Shown: positions 9,438 through 18,812, numbered from the stretch's first letter. The stretch is 64,000 nucleotides of DNA from an uncultured Prevotella sp. (GCA_944321295.1 CALUKU010000006.1:30249-94248); one strand, 5' to 3'. The notes: generated from the sequence alone by a model not told the origin. Numbers and translations are program-made.

Positions 9438-11329
9438 AACCTTATTGTTCCGTCGCTGACGGCGACGGCTTCTTCGCTTATCAGAAACTCCAGCGTTTCC
9501 TTAATGATGTCACGGTCGTAAGCCAGTCTGCCGAGGTCGGTTACAGGATGTGGCCTTTCGTCGGCCAAAAGACCGCGAATTGCAGCCTCAACGGCGGCCT
9601 TTTGCGAGGCGGAAGACGGCCTTTTGGAATGTGCAAGGCAAACGTCGCACTGGCCGCAGTCCGCGGAGCGCTCCTCGCCGAAATACTTAAGCAACTGACG
9701 GCTGCGGCAAACGTCGTCGTTCTCGGCATACTGCGTGATGGCGTTTATGCGCTCAACGTACTCGCTCTTGCGGTCGTCGTAAACGTCCTTGCCGAACACC
9801 AACCGCTCCGACGCCTCACGGCGCTGCACGTAGCGGACGTGGGGAATGGCCTTGCGGGGAATGAAGCGCAGGATGTGGCGGCGGTTAAGCTCCTTAAGAA
9901 TGTCGTACACCTGATTGCGGTCAATGCCCGTTTGGCATGAGATAAGACTCTCGTCGATATAGCAGAAATCAGAAAAAAGACCACCGTAATTACGCAACAG
10001 CGACGTTATGACGGCGTTCTCGTCACCATCGAGGCCGTCGAGGCGGTAAAGGTCGTCACGACCGAGCAGCATTGTCAGTTGCGACATGTTGTCGCGCTCG
10101 TCCTCATAGTCGATGTAGCCGGCGCGCGCCAATATCTTCAGTGCGGAGTTGACCTGTATCGGGAAGTGGTGGAAATACTGGCAGAACCTGTCGATGTTGA
10201 ACTCAAAGCGGCAACCGCCGCCGCTGCCCAGACCGATTTGGTAAAAATAAGCCAAGTGCTCGTAAACCGTGCGGATGTCGTCCTTGTCGGGGAAGGTTTC
10301 GCTTATGCGCCGCTGCAGCTTGGCGTGGTCGTTGCCGTCATATAGCAGCACGGCGCGCGAGGGCTTGCCGTCACGCCCGGCGCGGCCCGCCTCCTGGAAG
10401 TAGGCCTCGATGGAGTCAGGGCAGTCAATGTGGACAACCAGGCGGACGTCGGCCTTGTCAATGCCCATGCCGAAGGCGTTGGTGGCCACCATTACGCGCG
10501 CCCTGCCCTCCTGCCAGTCGCGCTGGCGCTGGTCGCGCACGGCCGTTTCAAGTCCGGCGTTGTAAAACGTCGCGCTTATGCCGCCGTCGGTCAAGGCCTT
10601 GGCTATCTCCTTGGTGCGCTTGCGGCTCCTTACGTAAACGATGGCCGCGCCGTCGGTGCTGCCCAGCAGGCGCAACGTTTCGTGCCACTTGTCGCTCGTC
10701 CTGACTACGAGGTAGGCAAGGTTCTTGCGCTCGAAACTCATGCGGAAGACGTTCTTGCGCCTGAAGCCGAGCTTGTCCTGGATGTCGTCTACGACGCGCG
10801 GCGTGGCCGTGGCCGTGAGCGCAAGCACGGGGGCGTCAGGATGAACGCTCCTTATGTCGCTTATGCGGAGGTATGACGGACGGAAATCGTAGCCCCACTG
10901 GCTGATGCAGTGGGCCTCGTCGACGGTGATCAGGCTTACCTTCATGTGGCCGAGCTTCTTGCGGAACAGCTCGGAAGAGAGCCTCTCGGGCGACACGTAC
11001 AGTATCTTCACGCCGCCGAAAATGGCGTTCTCGAGCGTGGCTATGACGTCGGCGTGCATCATGCCCGAATACACGGCGGCCGCCTTAATGCCTCTGCTCC
11101 GAAGGTTGTCAACCTGGTCTTTCATCAAGGCTATGAGCGGGGTTATCACCAAACACACGCCTGGCATTGACAGGGCGGGCACCTGGAACGTGACCGACTT
11201 GCCTCCGCCCGTAGGCATAAGCCCAAGAGTGTCGTTGCCGGCGCAGACGCTCTCGATTATCTCGCGCTGTATGCCGCGGAAGTCATCGTAGCCCCAATAA
11301 TCATGAAGGATTTGCCTGTATTTGTCCAT
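9431..11329 (-). CDS. recQ: ATP-dependent DNA helicase RecQ
   Basis: This is a 3'-5' superfamily-2 helicase for DNA repair. I chose the ATG at 11329 (MDKYRQILHDYWGYDDFRG, 632 residues); the upstream extension is encoded by a word repeat. Seen motifs are Walker A LMPTGGGKSVTFQ, the DEAH box VDEAHCISQWGYDFR, LTATATP, the QEAGRAGRDG motif VI and a zinc site CRSRQLL...CGQCDVC near residues 553-575. An HRDC domain is not evident; the C-terminus ends soon after the zinc-binding and winged-helix region. It follows recJ by 95 bp. Confidence 0.95.
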   Translation of the reverse strand: MDKYRQILHDYWGYDDFRGIQREIIESVCAGNDTLGLMPTGGGKSVTFQVPALSMPGVCLVITPLIALMKDQVDNLRSRGIKAAAVYSGMMHADVIATLENAIFGGVKILYVSPERLSSELFRKKLGHMKVSLITVDEAHCISQWGYDFRPSYLRISDIRSVHPDAPVLALTATATPRVVDDIQDKLGFRRKNVFRMSFERKNLAYLVVRTSDKWHETLRLLGSTDGAAIVYVRSRKRTKEIAKALTDGGISATFYNAGLETAVRDQRQRDWQEGRARVMVATNAFGMGIDKADVRLVVHIDCPDSIEAYFQEAGRAGRDGKPSRAVLLYDGNDHAKLQRRISETFPDKDDIRTVYEHLAYFYQIGLGSGGGCRFEFNIDRFCQYFHHFPIQVNSALKILARAGYIDYEDERDNMSQLTMLLGRDDLYRLDGLDGDENAVITSLLRNYGGLFSDFCYIDESLISCQTGIDRNQVYDILKELNRRHILRFIPRKAIPHVRYVQRREASERLVFGKDVYDDRKSEYVERINAITQYAENDDVCRSRQLLKYFGEERSADCGQCDVCLAHSKRPSSASQKAAVEAAIRGLLADERPHPVTDLGRLAYDRDIIKETLEFLISEEAVAVSDGTIRLK

Positions 11330-11348
11330 AGGAAAGAAGATATTAAAC

Positions 11349-11430
11349 GAAGAGTGAAAAATGAAGAGTGAAGAATTCAATACTTTACTTTATGACGGCA
11401 CTTGAATTCTTCACTCTTAACTTTTCACTC
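11349..11430. repeat. Word-type inverted repeat between recJ and recQ
   Basis: AGAGTGAAAAATGA, AGAGTGAAGAATTC on the left pair with GAATTCTTCACTCTTAAC and TTTTCACTC on the right. The right arm runs into the last codons of recJ, so the recJ C-terminal codons are part of the word repeat. Confidence 0.75.
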
Positions 11431-13152
11431 ATCACTAACCGAAGGCCTTATGTCTTCAATCTGCAGCTGCACGCCGTTGTGCTTGAAGATGTTGTCTTCG
11501 ATGGTGTAAGCTATGTCGAAACTGCGCTTCGACTTAATGTAACGCGCCGAACCGCTCTGGCCGAAGGCTATGCCGTTCATCACGTTGTTTGATTTTGAGT
11601 CGACAAGCTCAAGCTTGATGTGCTCCTGCTCGCGGCCGACCACCTTGCTCGTGCCGAAGTCGTAAACGTCGTTGGTGCAGAAGAGCGGCTTCTGGTTCAT
11701 CGGGCCGAAGGGTCCGAACTTGCGAAGGTCTGAGTGGAACCTGCGGGTAACGTCCTTAAAGTCGATTACGGCGTCGATGTTGAGCGTAGCCTCGGTCTGC
11801 TCGGGCAGGATGTGCTCGTCGACATATTGCTGGAAACGCCGGCGGAACTCCGGCACGTCCTTCCATCTAAGCGTGAGTCCGGCGGCGTAAGTATGTCCGC
11901 CGAAGTTGACTAACAGGTCGCGGCAGCTCTTTATCGCCGCGTAGACGTCGAAGCCTGTGACGCTGCGGGCCGAGCCTGTGGCGAAGTCGTCCTCACGGGT
12001 CAGCACGATGGTAGGACGGAAGTATATTTCAGTCAGGCGCGAGGCGACTATGCCGATGATACCCTTCTTCCAGTTCTCATCATAGAGCACAATGCTCGAA
12101 TGGCGCTTCTGGCTCTCAATGCGAGATATAATCTGGTTGGCCTCCTCGGTCATCTGCTTGTCGATGTCCTTGCGTTGCTCGTTGTACTCGTTGATGTGCT
12201 TGGCACGCATAAGCGCGCTGCCGTAATCTTTCTCAACAAGCAGGTCTACGCTCTCGCGGCCGTTCTCCATGCGTCCCGACGCATTGATGCGCGGCCCTAT
12301 CTTAAACACGATGTCGCTCATGGCAAGCGTGCGCCCGGCCAGACCACAAATGTCGATGATTGCCTTGAGGCCGATGTTGGGGTTCTGGTTGAGCTGCTTC
12401 AGACCGTAATAAGCCAAGATGCGGTTCTCTTCTATTACGGGCACGATGTCGGCGGCTATGCTCACGGCACAGAAGTCAAGCAGGGGAATGAGCCGCGAGA
12501 ATGGTATGCTGTTGTTCTTTGCAAAGGCTTGCATGAACTTGAAACCTACGCCGCAGCCGCTAAGATGCTTGAACGGGTAAGCGTCGTCGGCCCGCTTGGG
12601 GTTGAGCACGGCCACGGCGGGCGGCATGACCTCGTCGGGCACATGATGGTCGCAGATGATGAAGTCGATACCGAGGCTCTTGGCATAGGCAATCTCGTCA
12701 ACGGCCTTTATGCCGCAGTCGAGTATTATCACGAGCTTTACACCCGTTTCGCGCGCGTACTCTATGCCCTTGCGGCTCACGCCGTAACCTTCGTCGTAGC
12801 GGTCAGGAATGTAATAATCGATGTTTGAATAAAACTGCTGCAAGAACTTGTAGACGAGCGCCACGGCCGTGCATCCGTCTACATCGTAGTCACCGTACAC
12901 CATGATGCGCTCCTTGCGGCCCATCGCGTCGTTAAGCCTGTCGACAGCCACGTCCATATCCTTCATAAGGAACGGATTGATGAGGTCGTTAAGCTGCGGA
13001 CGGAAGAACCGCTTGGCTGCCGACTCCGTGGTTATGCCGCGGCGGAGCAGTATTCCGGCGAGAATGGGGCTTATGCCCACCTTGGCGCCAAGCTCCTCAG
13101 CCGCCTTCGTTTGTTCTGATGTCGGTTTTTCGTAATTCCATTTGAAGTGCAT
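11425..13152 (-). CDS. recJ: Single-stranded-DNA-specific exonuclease RecJ
   Basis: RecJ degrades single-stranded DNA 5'-3' in recombination and mismatch repair. The 575 residues show the DHH-family motifs VYGDYDVDGCTA near residue 82, ILDCGI, ICDHHVP and the DHHA1 GGHTYAAGLTL region. A C-terminal OB-like domain follows. It lies directly upstream of recQ, a sensible repair pairing in one likely transcription unit. Confidence 0.95.
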   Translation of the reverse strand: MHFKWNYEKPTSEQTKAAEELGAKVGISPILAGILLRRGITTESAAKRFFRPQLNDLINPFLMKDMDVAVDRLNDAMGRKERIMVYGDYDVDGCTAVALVYKFLQQFYSNIDYYIPDRYDEGYGVSRKGIEYARETGVKLVIILDCGIKAVDEIAYAKSLGIDFIICDHHVPDEVMPPAVAVLNPKRADDAYPFKHLSGCGVGFKFMQAFAKNNSIPFSRLIPLLDFCAVSIAADIVPVIEENRILAYYGLKQLNQNPNIGLKAIIDICGLAGRTLAMSDIVFKIGPRINASGRMENGRESVDLLVEKDYGSALMRAKHINEYNEQRKDIDKQMTEEANQIISRIESQKRHSSIVLYDENWKKGIIGIVASRLTEIYFRPTIVLTREDDFATGSARSVTGFDVYAAIKSCRDLLVNFGGHTYAAGLTLRWKDVPEFRRRFQQYVDEHILPEQTEATLNIDAVIDFKDVTRRFHSDLRKFGPFGPMNQKPLFCTNDVYDFGTSKVVGREQEHIKLELVDSKSNNVMNGIAFGQSGSARYIKSKRSFDIAYTIEDNIFKHNGVQLQIEDIRPSVSDE

Positions 13153-13300
13153 TATGTCGTTTTTTATTTTTTCAGTACCAAGGCTGCTTTATCGGCGATA
13201 AAGAGCGTGTAAAGTTACAAAGAATTTTCAATAAAACGACTAAATGCGGCGGAAAAGTAACATTTATAAACCTTTGCGCCGGCCTCCGGGCAAAAGGCAA

Positions 13301-13346
13301 CCGTGCCAGCAAAAGCCTCTTTCACGTAAGGCTCTTGCCGGCACGG
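13301..13346 (-). terminator. Putative terminator of the peptidase gene
   Basis: An 18-bp imperfect stem (CCGTGCCAGCAAAAGCCT with two mismatches) closes a short loop. On the minus strand it is followed by a short T run. It lies just past the stop of the C1 peptidase. Confidence 0.55.
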
Positions 13347-13377
13347 CCGTGTAAGATGTGCTGTCAGCAAGCGGGAA

Positions 13378-14580
13378 TTAGATACCCAGCTTCTTGCGGA
13401 TGTCCTTGGGAATGGCGTTCTTGTTAACCATGAAGTTCATGGTCTTGTAAGCAATGTAGTTCTTGCTCATGTACCAAATTCCCTTGTAATTGCCGAACTC
13501 GCCCCAAGAGTTCTTAACCATGTAGAACTCGTTGCCGTTCTTGTCCTTTGCAATGCCGTAGAGGTGCATGCCGTGGTCGTCGGTAGTTTCCCAGTTGTCG
13601 AAAGCCTCCTGACGCATTTCCTGCGTGGGAACGATCTCGGGAGCGTCAACTCCGAGAGAGTCGAGCATGCTCTTCTTCTCAGTAGCTGAAAGCTTGAACC
13701 AGCGGTCAGCGTCAGTGCCGCCCATGCTGCGTGCCTTCTTCACGTCGTAAGCCATAGCGATACCCTTGCGTGTGAAGCCGTCCTCGGTAACGTCGCCGCC
13801 CCAAGCGATGGTGTAGCCTTCGTTGATGGCGTTGTCGATGATACGCATCATCTCGTCCATGGGCACGTTGTAAGAGGGCTTCCAGCGCCAGTTGTCCTGC
13901 ACCTCGATGGCGAACTGGGTGTAGAAGGGATGGTGGGTGTAGCTCGTGATTGAAACGTAGTCGTCAAGGTTGATGCCGAGGCTCTCAACGAAAGACTTCG
14001 GAGTGTACTCCTTGCCCTCGTAAACGAACTTCTCGGGGCACTCGCCGAGGTAAGCGTCGAGTATACCCTGGAGGCCCTTCTGCCACTGCTTAGATATTTT
14101 CTTAGCCTTGCTGTGAGAGATGGCAGCCACGTAGGGGTCCATCACGCTGAACAGCTCGTCGAAGTTGGCGAGAGAGTCGCCGGTGAGCGTGCCGGGTGCC
14201 GGCATTGCCTCTTCGGGGCAGATACCGTAGTTCTTCATTATAGTTACAACGTCAGCGAAGCTTCCGCCCTGGGCGAACTGGCTGTCGCCGTGCATCCTTA
14301 CGGTAAGGATGGCGCGGTCCATATAGTCCTTATTGGCGATGAACATCTCGCAGAGGTTGTATGTCTTGCCTGTGTTCTTGAGGATTTCGCTCTCAAGGAA
14401 GCTCAGCGTAGAGTAAGCCCAGCAGGTGCCGCTGCGGTTCTGGTCCTTAACGCTGGTAATCTTGTTCTCCTTCACGACGGTGAAGACAGGTTTCGTCTGG
14501 TCGGCAGCGACTTTCTTGTCCTGCGCGTTCACTCCGCCCGCCAGGCATGCCAGCAGGCACAGGGTAAATAGCTTTTTCAT
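13378..14580 (-). CDS. Secreted C1-family aminopeptidase (bleomycin hydrolase-like)
   Basis: This 400-residue papain-fold cysteine peptidase has an N-terminal signal peptide (MKKLFTLCLLACLAGGVNAQ). The catalytic residues are the Gln in VKDQNRSG, Cys in GTCWAYSTL, His in DDHGMHLYG and Asn in VKNSWGE, the C1B (PepC/bleomycin hydrolase) arrangement. It probably trims peptides in the periplasm or outside the cell, unlike cytoplasmic PepC. A 24-bp gap separates it from the aminopeptidase P gene upstream, so they may form a peptide-degradation operon. Confidence 0.9.
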   Translation of the reverse strand: MKKLFTLCLLACLAGGVNAQDKKVAADQTKPVFTVVKENKITSVKDQNRSGTCWAYSTLSFLESEILKNTGKTYNLCEMFIANKDYMDRAILTVRMHGDSQFAQGGSFADVVTIMKNYGICPEEAMPAPGTLTGDSLANFDELFSVMDPYVAAISHSKAKKISKQWQKGLQGILDAYLGECPEKFVYEGKEYTPKSFVESLGINLDDYVSITSYTHHPFYTQFAIEVQDNWRWKPSYNVPMDEMMRIIDNAINEGYTIAWGGDVTEDGFTRKGIAMAYDVKKARSMGGTDADRWFKLSATEKKSMLDSLGVDAPEIVPTQEMRQEAFDNWETTDDHGMHLYGIAKDKNGNEFYMVKNSWGEFGNYKGIWYMSKNYIAYKTMNFMVNKNAIPKDIRKKLGI

Positions 14581-14604
14581 TTCTTGTTGTTGTTATTTGT
14601 TTGG

Positions 14605-16002
14605 TTAATTGTTTGCCATGAATTCCTCAACGTCCTTCGGGTGGTAAGGTATGCGTTCCTTGCCGAGGAAGCGGCAGCCGTCGGCCGTGATGAGCACGTC
14701 GTCCTCTATGCGTATGCCGCCGAAGTCCTTGTATGTCTCGAGCTTGTCGTAGTTGATGAAGTCGGTGTGCAGGCCCTTGGCGCGCCAGTCATCGATGAGG
14801 TCGGGAATGAAGTATATTCCGGGCTCGTCGGTAACCACGAAGCCTTCCTGCAGCCTGCGGCCCATGCGCAGGGCGTTAGTGCCGAACTGCGTCGAGGGGC
14901 GTGTCTCGTCGTCGTAGCCTACGTTTATCTGTCCGAGGCCTTCCATGTCGTGCACGTCGAGGCCCATCATGTGTCCCAGTCCGTGGGGCAGGAACATGGC
15001 GTGCGCTCCGGCGGCTACGGCGGCGTCGGTGTCGCCCTTCATGAGGCCGAGCTCCTTAAGGCGTGCGGCCATGAGTCGGCAGACGCCCAGGTGGACGTCC
15101 ATGTATTTCACGCCGGGCTTCGCCACGTCGAGCACGTAGTCGTGGCAGGCCTCTACAATGCTGTATATCTCAAGCTGGCGCTGCGTGAACTTGCCGTCGA
15201 CGGGGTACGTGCGGGTGTTGTCGGAACAGTAGTTCATGCGGTTCTCGGCACCTGCGTCGCAGAGCACGAGGCGTCCGCTCTCGAGCTTGTCCCAGCGGGG
15301 CACGCCGTGCATGATTTCGCCGTGCTGCGTGTAGATGGTGGCGAAGCTCACCATTGAGCCGTAGGAGTTGGCCACGCCGTTAACCTGTCCGCCGATGTAC
15401 TTCTCCGTCAGTCCGGGCCGGGTAAGGCGCATGGCCGTCGTATGCATTTCGTAGCCTATGCGGCAGGCGTCCTCAATCTGGTCAATCTCTTGCTGCTCCT
15501 TCTTCGAGCGCATTTCAACGACGGCGCGTATGAGGTCCATCGAGGCGGCGTCCTTCTGCTTGTCGGGATGCAGGCCGAGAAGGTCGTGCAGCTGAATCTT
15601 GGTGTCGTGGCGGTAAGGGGGCAGGAAGTGCACCTTGCGGCCCTGCTTCAAGGCTGCGGCGCAGATGTCCTTAAGGGCCGCCATGGGCGCCGTGCGGGCC
15701 ACGCCGACCGAAGCTGCCATCGAGGCAACGCTGTCAACCGAGCCGAACCACACTATGTCCTCTATGTCGATGTCGTCGCCGACGAGCGTTTCCGTGCCCT
15801 CGTCAATGTCGATGACGCCTACGAGGCCGTCGCGGTTGAGGCCGAAGTAGTAGAGGAACGACGAGTCCTGGCGGAACGGGTAATACACGTTCGCAGGATA
15901 GTTGACGGGTGAGTCGTTGTTGCCGAACAACACTATTACGCCGCTCTTGACAAGCTTGACGAGCTGTGCGCGGCGGCTGACGTAAGTTTCTTTACTGAAC
16001 AT
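14605..16002 (-). CDS. Aminopeptidase P family protein (Xaa-Pro aminopeptidase)
   Basis: This M24B metallopeptidase removes N-terminal residues preceding proline. I place the start at 16002 (MFSKETYVSRRAQLV, 465 residues), because a good -7 box at 16056-16063 lies inside the longer reading frame. The N-terminal creatinase-like domain is followed by a pita-bread domain with metal ligands in DAGAENRMNYCSDNTRTYP (two Asp), HGLGHMMGLDVHD (His), TDEPGIYF (Glu) and GGIRIEDD (Glu). No signal peptide is seen. It precedes the secreted C1 peptidase. Confidence 0.93.
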   Translation of the reverse strand: MFSKETYVSRRAQLVKLVKSGVIVLFGNNDSPVNYPANVYYPFRQDSSFLYYFGLNRDGLVGVIDIDEGTETLVGDDIDIEDIVWFGSVDSVASMAASVGVARTAPMAALKDICAAALKQGRKVHFLPPYRHDTKIQLHDLLGLHPDKQKDAASMDLIRAVVEMRSKKEQQEIDQIEDACRIGYEMHTTAMRLTRPGLTEKYIGGQVNGVANSYGSMVSFATIYTQHGEIMHGVPRWDKLESGRLVLCDAGAENRMNYCSDNTRTYPVDGKFTQRQLEIYSIVEACHDYVLDVAKPGVKYMDVHLGVCRLMAARLKELGLMKGDTDAAVAAGAHAMFLPHGLGHMMGLDVHDMEGLGQINVGYDDETRPSTQFGTNALRMGRRLQEGFVVTDEPGIYFIPDLIDDWRAKGLHTDFINYDKLETYKDFGGIRIEDDVLITADGCRFLGKERIPYHPKDVEEFMANN

Positions 16003-16055
16003 ATTTTTCAAAGTATTATATCTCGCGGGTATCGACAGAACCCCACTTTTGTTCG

Positions 16056-16063
16056 CAAAGATA
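16056..16063 (-). promoter_or_regulatory. Putative -7 box for the aminopeptidase P gene
   Basis: The minus strand reads TATCTTTG, a match to TAnnTTTG, 54 bp upstream of the chosen start. It supports starting the protein at 16002 rather than 16077. No clear -33 element. Confidence 0.5.
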
Positions 16064-16116
16064 AGTAATTTAAGCATAATGTCACTATATTTGCACCGCT
16101 TTTTTATAGTTTTTTA

Positions 16117-16315
16117 ATGTGTAACGGTAGAAACACGTTACTTGTGCCCGAAGGGGACGGCATGCGCGGGGCGTTCGCCGGCGGCGTGCACGGCGCCTTC
16201 ACGTAGCGCAGACGCTGCTTCGGCTGCACCGTGGCGCACGTCCGCCGCCACGAGGAAGGCCTCTACTTGGGTCACAAATTATGCCCCGAACACCTGCACG
16301 ACAACACCTTAATAT
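16117..16315 (+). pseudogene. Remnant of a patatin-like phospholipase gene start
   Basis: Reading from the ATG at 16117 gives a short peptide with LLVPEGDGMRGAFAGGV, which closely resembles the start of YjjU-type patatin-like phospholipases (family pattern LVLEGGGMRG-x-x-x-AGV). It stops at a TAG at 16204-16206, and what follows to about 16315 shows no clear family match. A TATATTTG box at 16086-16093 lies just upstream. The oxyanion-hole glycine motif is degraded (GDG for GGG) and the catalytic GxSxG is missing, so this is a dead fragment if the assignment is right. Confidence 0.45.
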
Positions 16316-16321
16316 AAACAA

Positions 16322-16354
16322 GAAGCGGCCGCACGACGAACGTGCGGCCGCTTC
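16322..16354. repeat. Perfect 14-bp hairpin beside the 16.4-kb array
   Basis: GAAGCGGCCGCACG and its exact reverse complement are separated by ACGAA. It stands 10 bp before the 22-bp-period array and may be a further diverged unit or a separate terminator. Confidence 0.6.
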
Positions 16355-16363
16355 CCTGGCTTC

Positions 16364-16470
16364 AAGGAACCGTTCATTGGAGTGTAAGAAGCCGTTCCTT
16401 GGAACGTAAGGAACGGTTCCTTAGAACGCAAGAAGCCGCCCCTTGCACTTCAAGGGGCGGCTTCTCTCAT
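16364..16470. repeat. 22-bp-period palindrome array (variant core), five units
   Basis: Unit starts fall at 16364, 16386, 16408, 16430 and 16452, an exact 22-bp period. Cores read AAGGAACCGTTCATT, AAGAAGCCGTTCCTT, AAGGAACGGTTCCTT, AAGAAGCCGCCCCTT and AAGGGGCGGCTTCT. The last two form a perfect 15-bp stem with a 5-base loop (16431-16465). The core differs from the AAAGGCNGCCTTT of the other arrays, but the period and palindromic form are the same. It lies 3' of the thioesterase gene. Confidence 0.8.
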
Positions 16471-16550
16471 ACAATAAGCATAGCCATCGGCAATCAGAAA
16501 CCCTGCGGGCGCCGGCCGTGACGTGCCGCAATACGGCCTGACGGCAGACC

Positions 16551-17318
16551 TCAGCGGGGCACGGCCGTGACGGCGCAGCGGCAAACCTCGGCCTCGGCAC
16601 CGTCGGCCGACTGCTTCATTATCCTAACGAGGATGGTTCCGTCAGCAGCGTCCTCACGGTAGAAGTTGAGCCTGTCGCCGTAGTAGCTCTCGGCAACGTA
16701 GGCCACGTCGATACGCGCCACACGGTTGGCCGAGTGCCAGTCGAGGCTGAACAGGTTGAGCACGTGCTCTATATACTTCACGCTGTTTATGTGGCCGTTC
16801 ACGTCGACGTCGCTGTAACGCGTGTCTACGCCCGCCACGAGCTTCGCCCCGGCCGACATCTTGACGCGCGACGGGGCGGCAATCGGGCACTCGGCGCCCT
16901 GCTCCACGTAGCGAGCCACCTCGCCGTCCTTCACGGCCAATATGTCCTCGGGCTGGCGCGAGCCCGTGTCAATCATCGCCCAGACGCTCCGCCCGTAGCC
17001 GTACACACGCCCGGGGTCGGCTGCGTCGGCTACGCGGAAGTTACGGTGGGTGAAGTATTTCATCACGCCCTCTATCCACGTTTCAACACTGAAGCGGGCA
17101 TACTCGCGCGGCATGTCGGTCATCTCGATGGCAAGGCGCGACAGCACCCACGTCTTGTGCACGGGGTTCAAGTATGTCATGCCGAACCCGCGCGCCGTGG
17201 CATGGAAGTCGGCGGCGTTGAGCATGTGGTTGCCCAAGTGGCCCATGAACAGCGTCTTGGTGAAGTCGCAGTGGAACGGCTCCGCCGTAAACTCGTATTT
17301 TCCTATCTTTTCAAGCAT
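16551..17318 (-). CDS. Acyl-[acyl-carrier-protein] thioesterase
   Basis: This double-hotdog protein (PF01643 type) releases fatty acids from acyl-ACP. I chose the ATG at 17318 (MLEKIGKYEFTAEPFHCDF, 255 residues) because a strong AAAGGAGA ribosome site lies seven bases upstream, rare in this window; a longer frame to 17486 has no such support. The second hotdog contains DTRYSDVDVNGHINSVKYIEHVLNLF, with the Asp/Asn/His pattern of the family active site. It stands alone, with the OmpA gene upstream on the same strand. Confidence 0.9.
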   Translation of the reverse strand: MLEKIGKYEFTAEPFHCDFTKTLFMGHLGNHMLNAADFHATARGFGMTYLNPVHKTWVLSRLAIEMTDMPREYARFSVETWIEGVMKYFTHRNFRVADAADPGRVYGYGRSVWAMIDTGSRQPEDILAVKDGEVARYVEQGAECPIAAPSRVKMSAGAKLVAGVDTRYSDVDVNGHINSVKYIEHVLNLFSLDWHSANRVARIDVAYVAESYYGDRLNFYREDAADGTILVRIMKQSADGAEAEVCRCAVTAVPR

Positions 17319-17535
17319 TTCGCATCTCCTTTTAAATGGTTTCACGCAATAAGCCCGCAGGCACACCGGCCCGCAGGCGACATTGGCTTGCGCAAAGATA
17401 CACCTTATTCGCCAATCCTGCAACAAATCGCCCGTTCTTTTCGCGCACGCCCCACCCCAGGCGGCATGAGGCCGCCCGCCGGCCACACGGCAAGCGCCAC
17501 GCCATGCGCCGGCTGTCAGCCGCCTGCCACAAAAA

Positions 17536-17567
17536 AGCGGGGCGCGCCGTAAAAGGCCCGCCCCGCT
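17536..17567 (-). terminator. Intrinsic terminator of the OmpA-family gene
   Basis: The stem AGCGGGGCG / CGCCCCGCT is perfect over 9 bp and, on the minus strand, is followed by six T residues. It lies about 25 bp after the stop codon. Confidence 0.8.
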
Positions 17568-17591
17568 CGGTTATTAATATAAGGAATTATC

Positions 17592-18749
17592 TTACTTTGT
17601 GTTGTCGTTGAACGTAGCAACGCGGTTGAACTCAACCTGCTCGAACAGCTCGTCAGTAGCGCCGCAGCCCTTAGTAGTGAGGCGGTCGGCAGCAATCTTG
17701 TACTTGTTAACGAGAATCTTCTTAACGGCAGCCGCACGCTCCTCTGAAAGCTGCTGGTTGCGGGCTGCTGAACCCTCGGGTGAAGCATATCCCTTGATTT
17801 CAACCTTAGCCTCGGGATGGTTCTTCATGTACTGTGCGATAAGCTCGATGGGAGCATACTGAGCCTTGTCTACAACTGACTTGCCCTGACGGAAGAGCAC
17901 CGTAGGCTGCAGGTTAGTAACCGTAGCGGGCTTCTTGTACTCGGGAGCGGGCTTGTTGTTGCACTCGTCGAGAGCCTTCTGCAGGTCGGCAATCTGACGG
18001 TCCTTAGCTGACAGCTGGGCGTCCTTGTCGTTCAGGTTGCCGCGCAGGTCGTTGATCTTAGCGTTGAGGGCGTCGATCTCTGACTGGTCGCGCAGTTCGG
18101 CAATCTTGAAGTTGTGAGTGCCGTTAGAGTTCTTGAACTTGTAGATGAAACCAACGTTTACCTGGAAACCGGCCTCGTCGATGTCATACTGTACGTTGTT
18201 GTCGGGACGCAGGTCGTTGCTTGCCAAAGTCCAGATCATGGCAGGCTCGATGTAAATCTGCCATGCCTTGCTCTTGCCGAGGTTGAAGGCGAAGTCAACG
18301 GCAGCCTTAGACGTAAGCGTATTGTCGCTGGTTACGTCAGACGGAGTGCCGAACACGTGGCCCCAACCGAAACCGTAGAGCGCAGAAACCTCGAACAGCC
18401 TGGGTTCGCCCTTATATCCGCCGAACCAGTTGCTCAAGTTAACGGTACCAAGCAAAGAGGTGTTCATCGTGCGTACGAACGTGCCGATAGAGGGATAAGG
18501 CTTGTTGCTGAAGTAAACATTGCTCTCCAACGCAAGACCGAATACCGGAGTGAAGTAACGGCCAACGCGCAGACCCAGGTTCGAGTTCATGTTCTCAAAC
18601 CAAGCGCGGCCGGTAGCCTTAGTAGCCACACCGCCGTTCACGCCAATGTAAAAGTTATCAAAAGTCTTGCTTTCCACAACTGTCTGTGCAGACACTGACG
18701 CTGTAGTTGCCACAGCAAAAAGCATTAAAAACAACTTCTTCATTTTCAT
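17592..18749 (-). CDS. OmpA-family outer-membrane protein
   Basis: This 385-residue protein has a signal peptide (MKMKKLFLMLFAVATTASVSAQ), an N-terminal beta-barrel region (about residues 25-220), a short coiled segment (about 225-265, with LNDKDAQLSAKDRQIADL) and a C-terminal OmpA domain. The peptidoglycan-binding part includes IKGYASPEGSAARNQQLSEERAAAVK and NRVA. It probably anchors the outer membrane to the wall and forms a small barrel. A terminator follows and a -7 box precedes, so it appears monocistronic. Confidence 0.93.
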   Translation of the reverse strand: MKMKKLFLMLFAVATTASVSAQTVVESKTFDNFYIGVNGGVATKATGRAWFENMNSNLGLRVGRYFTPVFGLALESNVYFSNKPYPSIGTFVRTMNTSLLGTVNLSNWFGGYKGEPRLFEVSALYGFGWGHVFGTPSDVTSDNTLTSKAAVDFAFNLGKSKAWQIYIEPAMIWTLASNDLRPDNNVQYDIDEAGFQVNVGFIYKFKNSNGTHNFKIAELRDQSEIDALNAKINDLRGNLNDKDAQLSAKDRQIADLQKALDECNNKPAPEYKKPATVTNLQPTVLFRQGKSVVDKAQYAPIELIAQYMKNHPEAKVEIKGYASPEGSAARNQQLSEERAAAVKKILVNKYKIAADRLTTKGCGATDELFEQVEFNRVATFNDNTK

Positions 18750-18804
18750 AAAAAATTTAATTAATAAAACAATCTATTTGCTCGTCGTCATTTCAACGAC
18801 GGTG

Positions 18805-18812
18805 CAAAGATA
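18805..18812 (-). promoter_or_regulatory. Putative -7 box for the OmpA-family gene
   Basis: The minus strand reads TATCTTTG, matching TAnnTTTG, about 56 bp upstream of the start. A TTTG lies only 14 bp further up, which is too close, so the -33 element is uncertain. Confidence 0.5.

Noticed and set aside
17319-17486. N-terminal extension of the thioesterase
   Set aside because: The extension is Arg/Cys-rich and unconserved in type, and a strong ribosome site marks the ATG at 17318.
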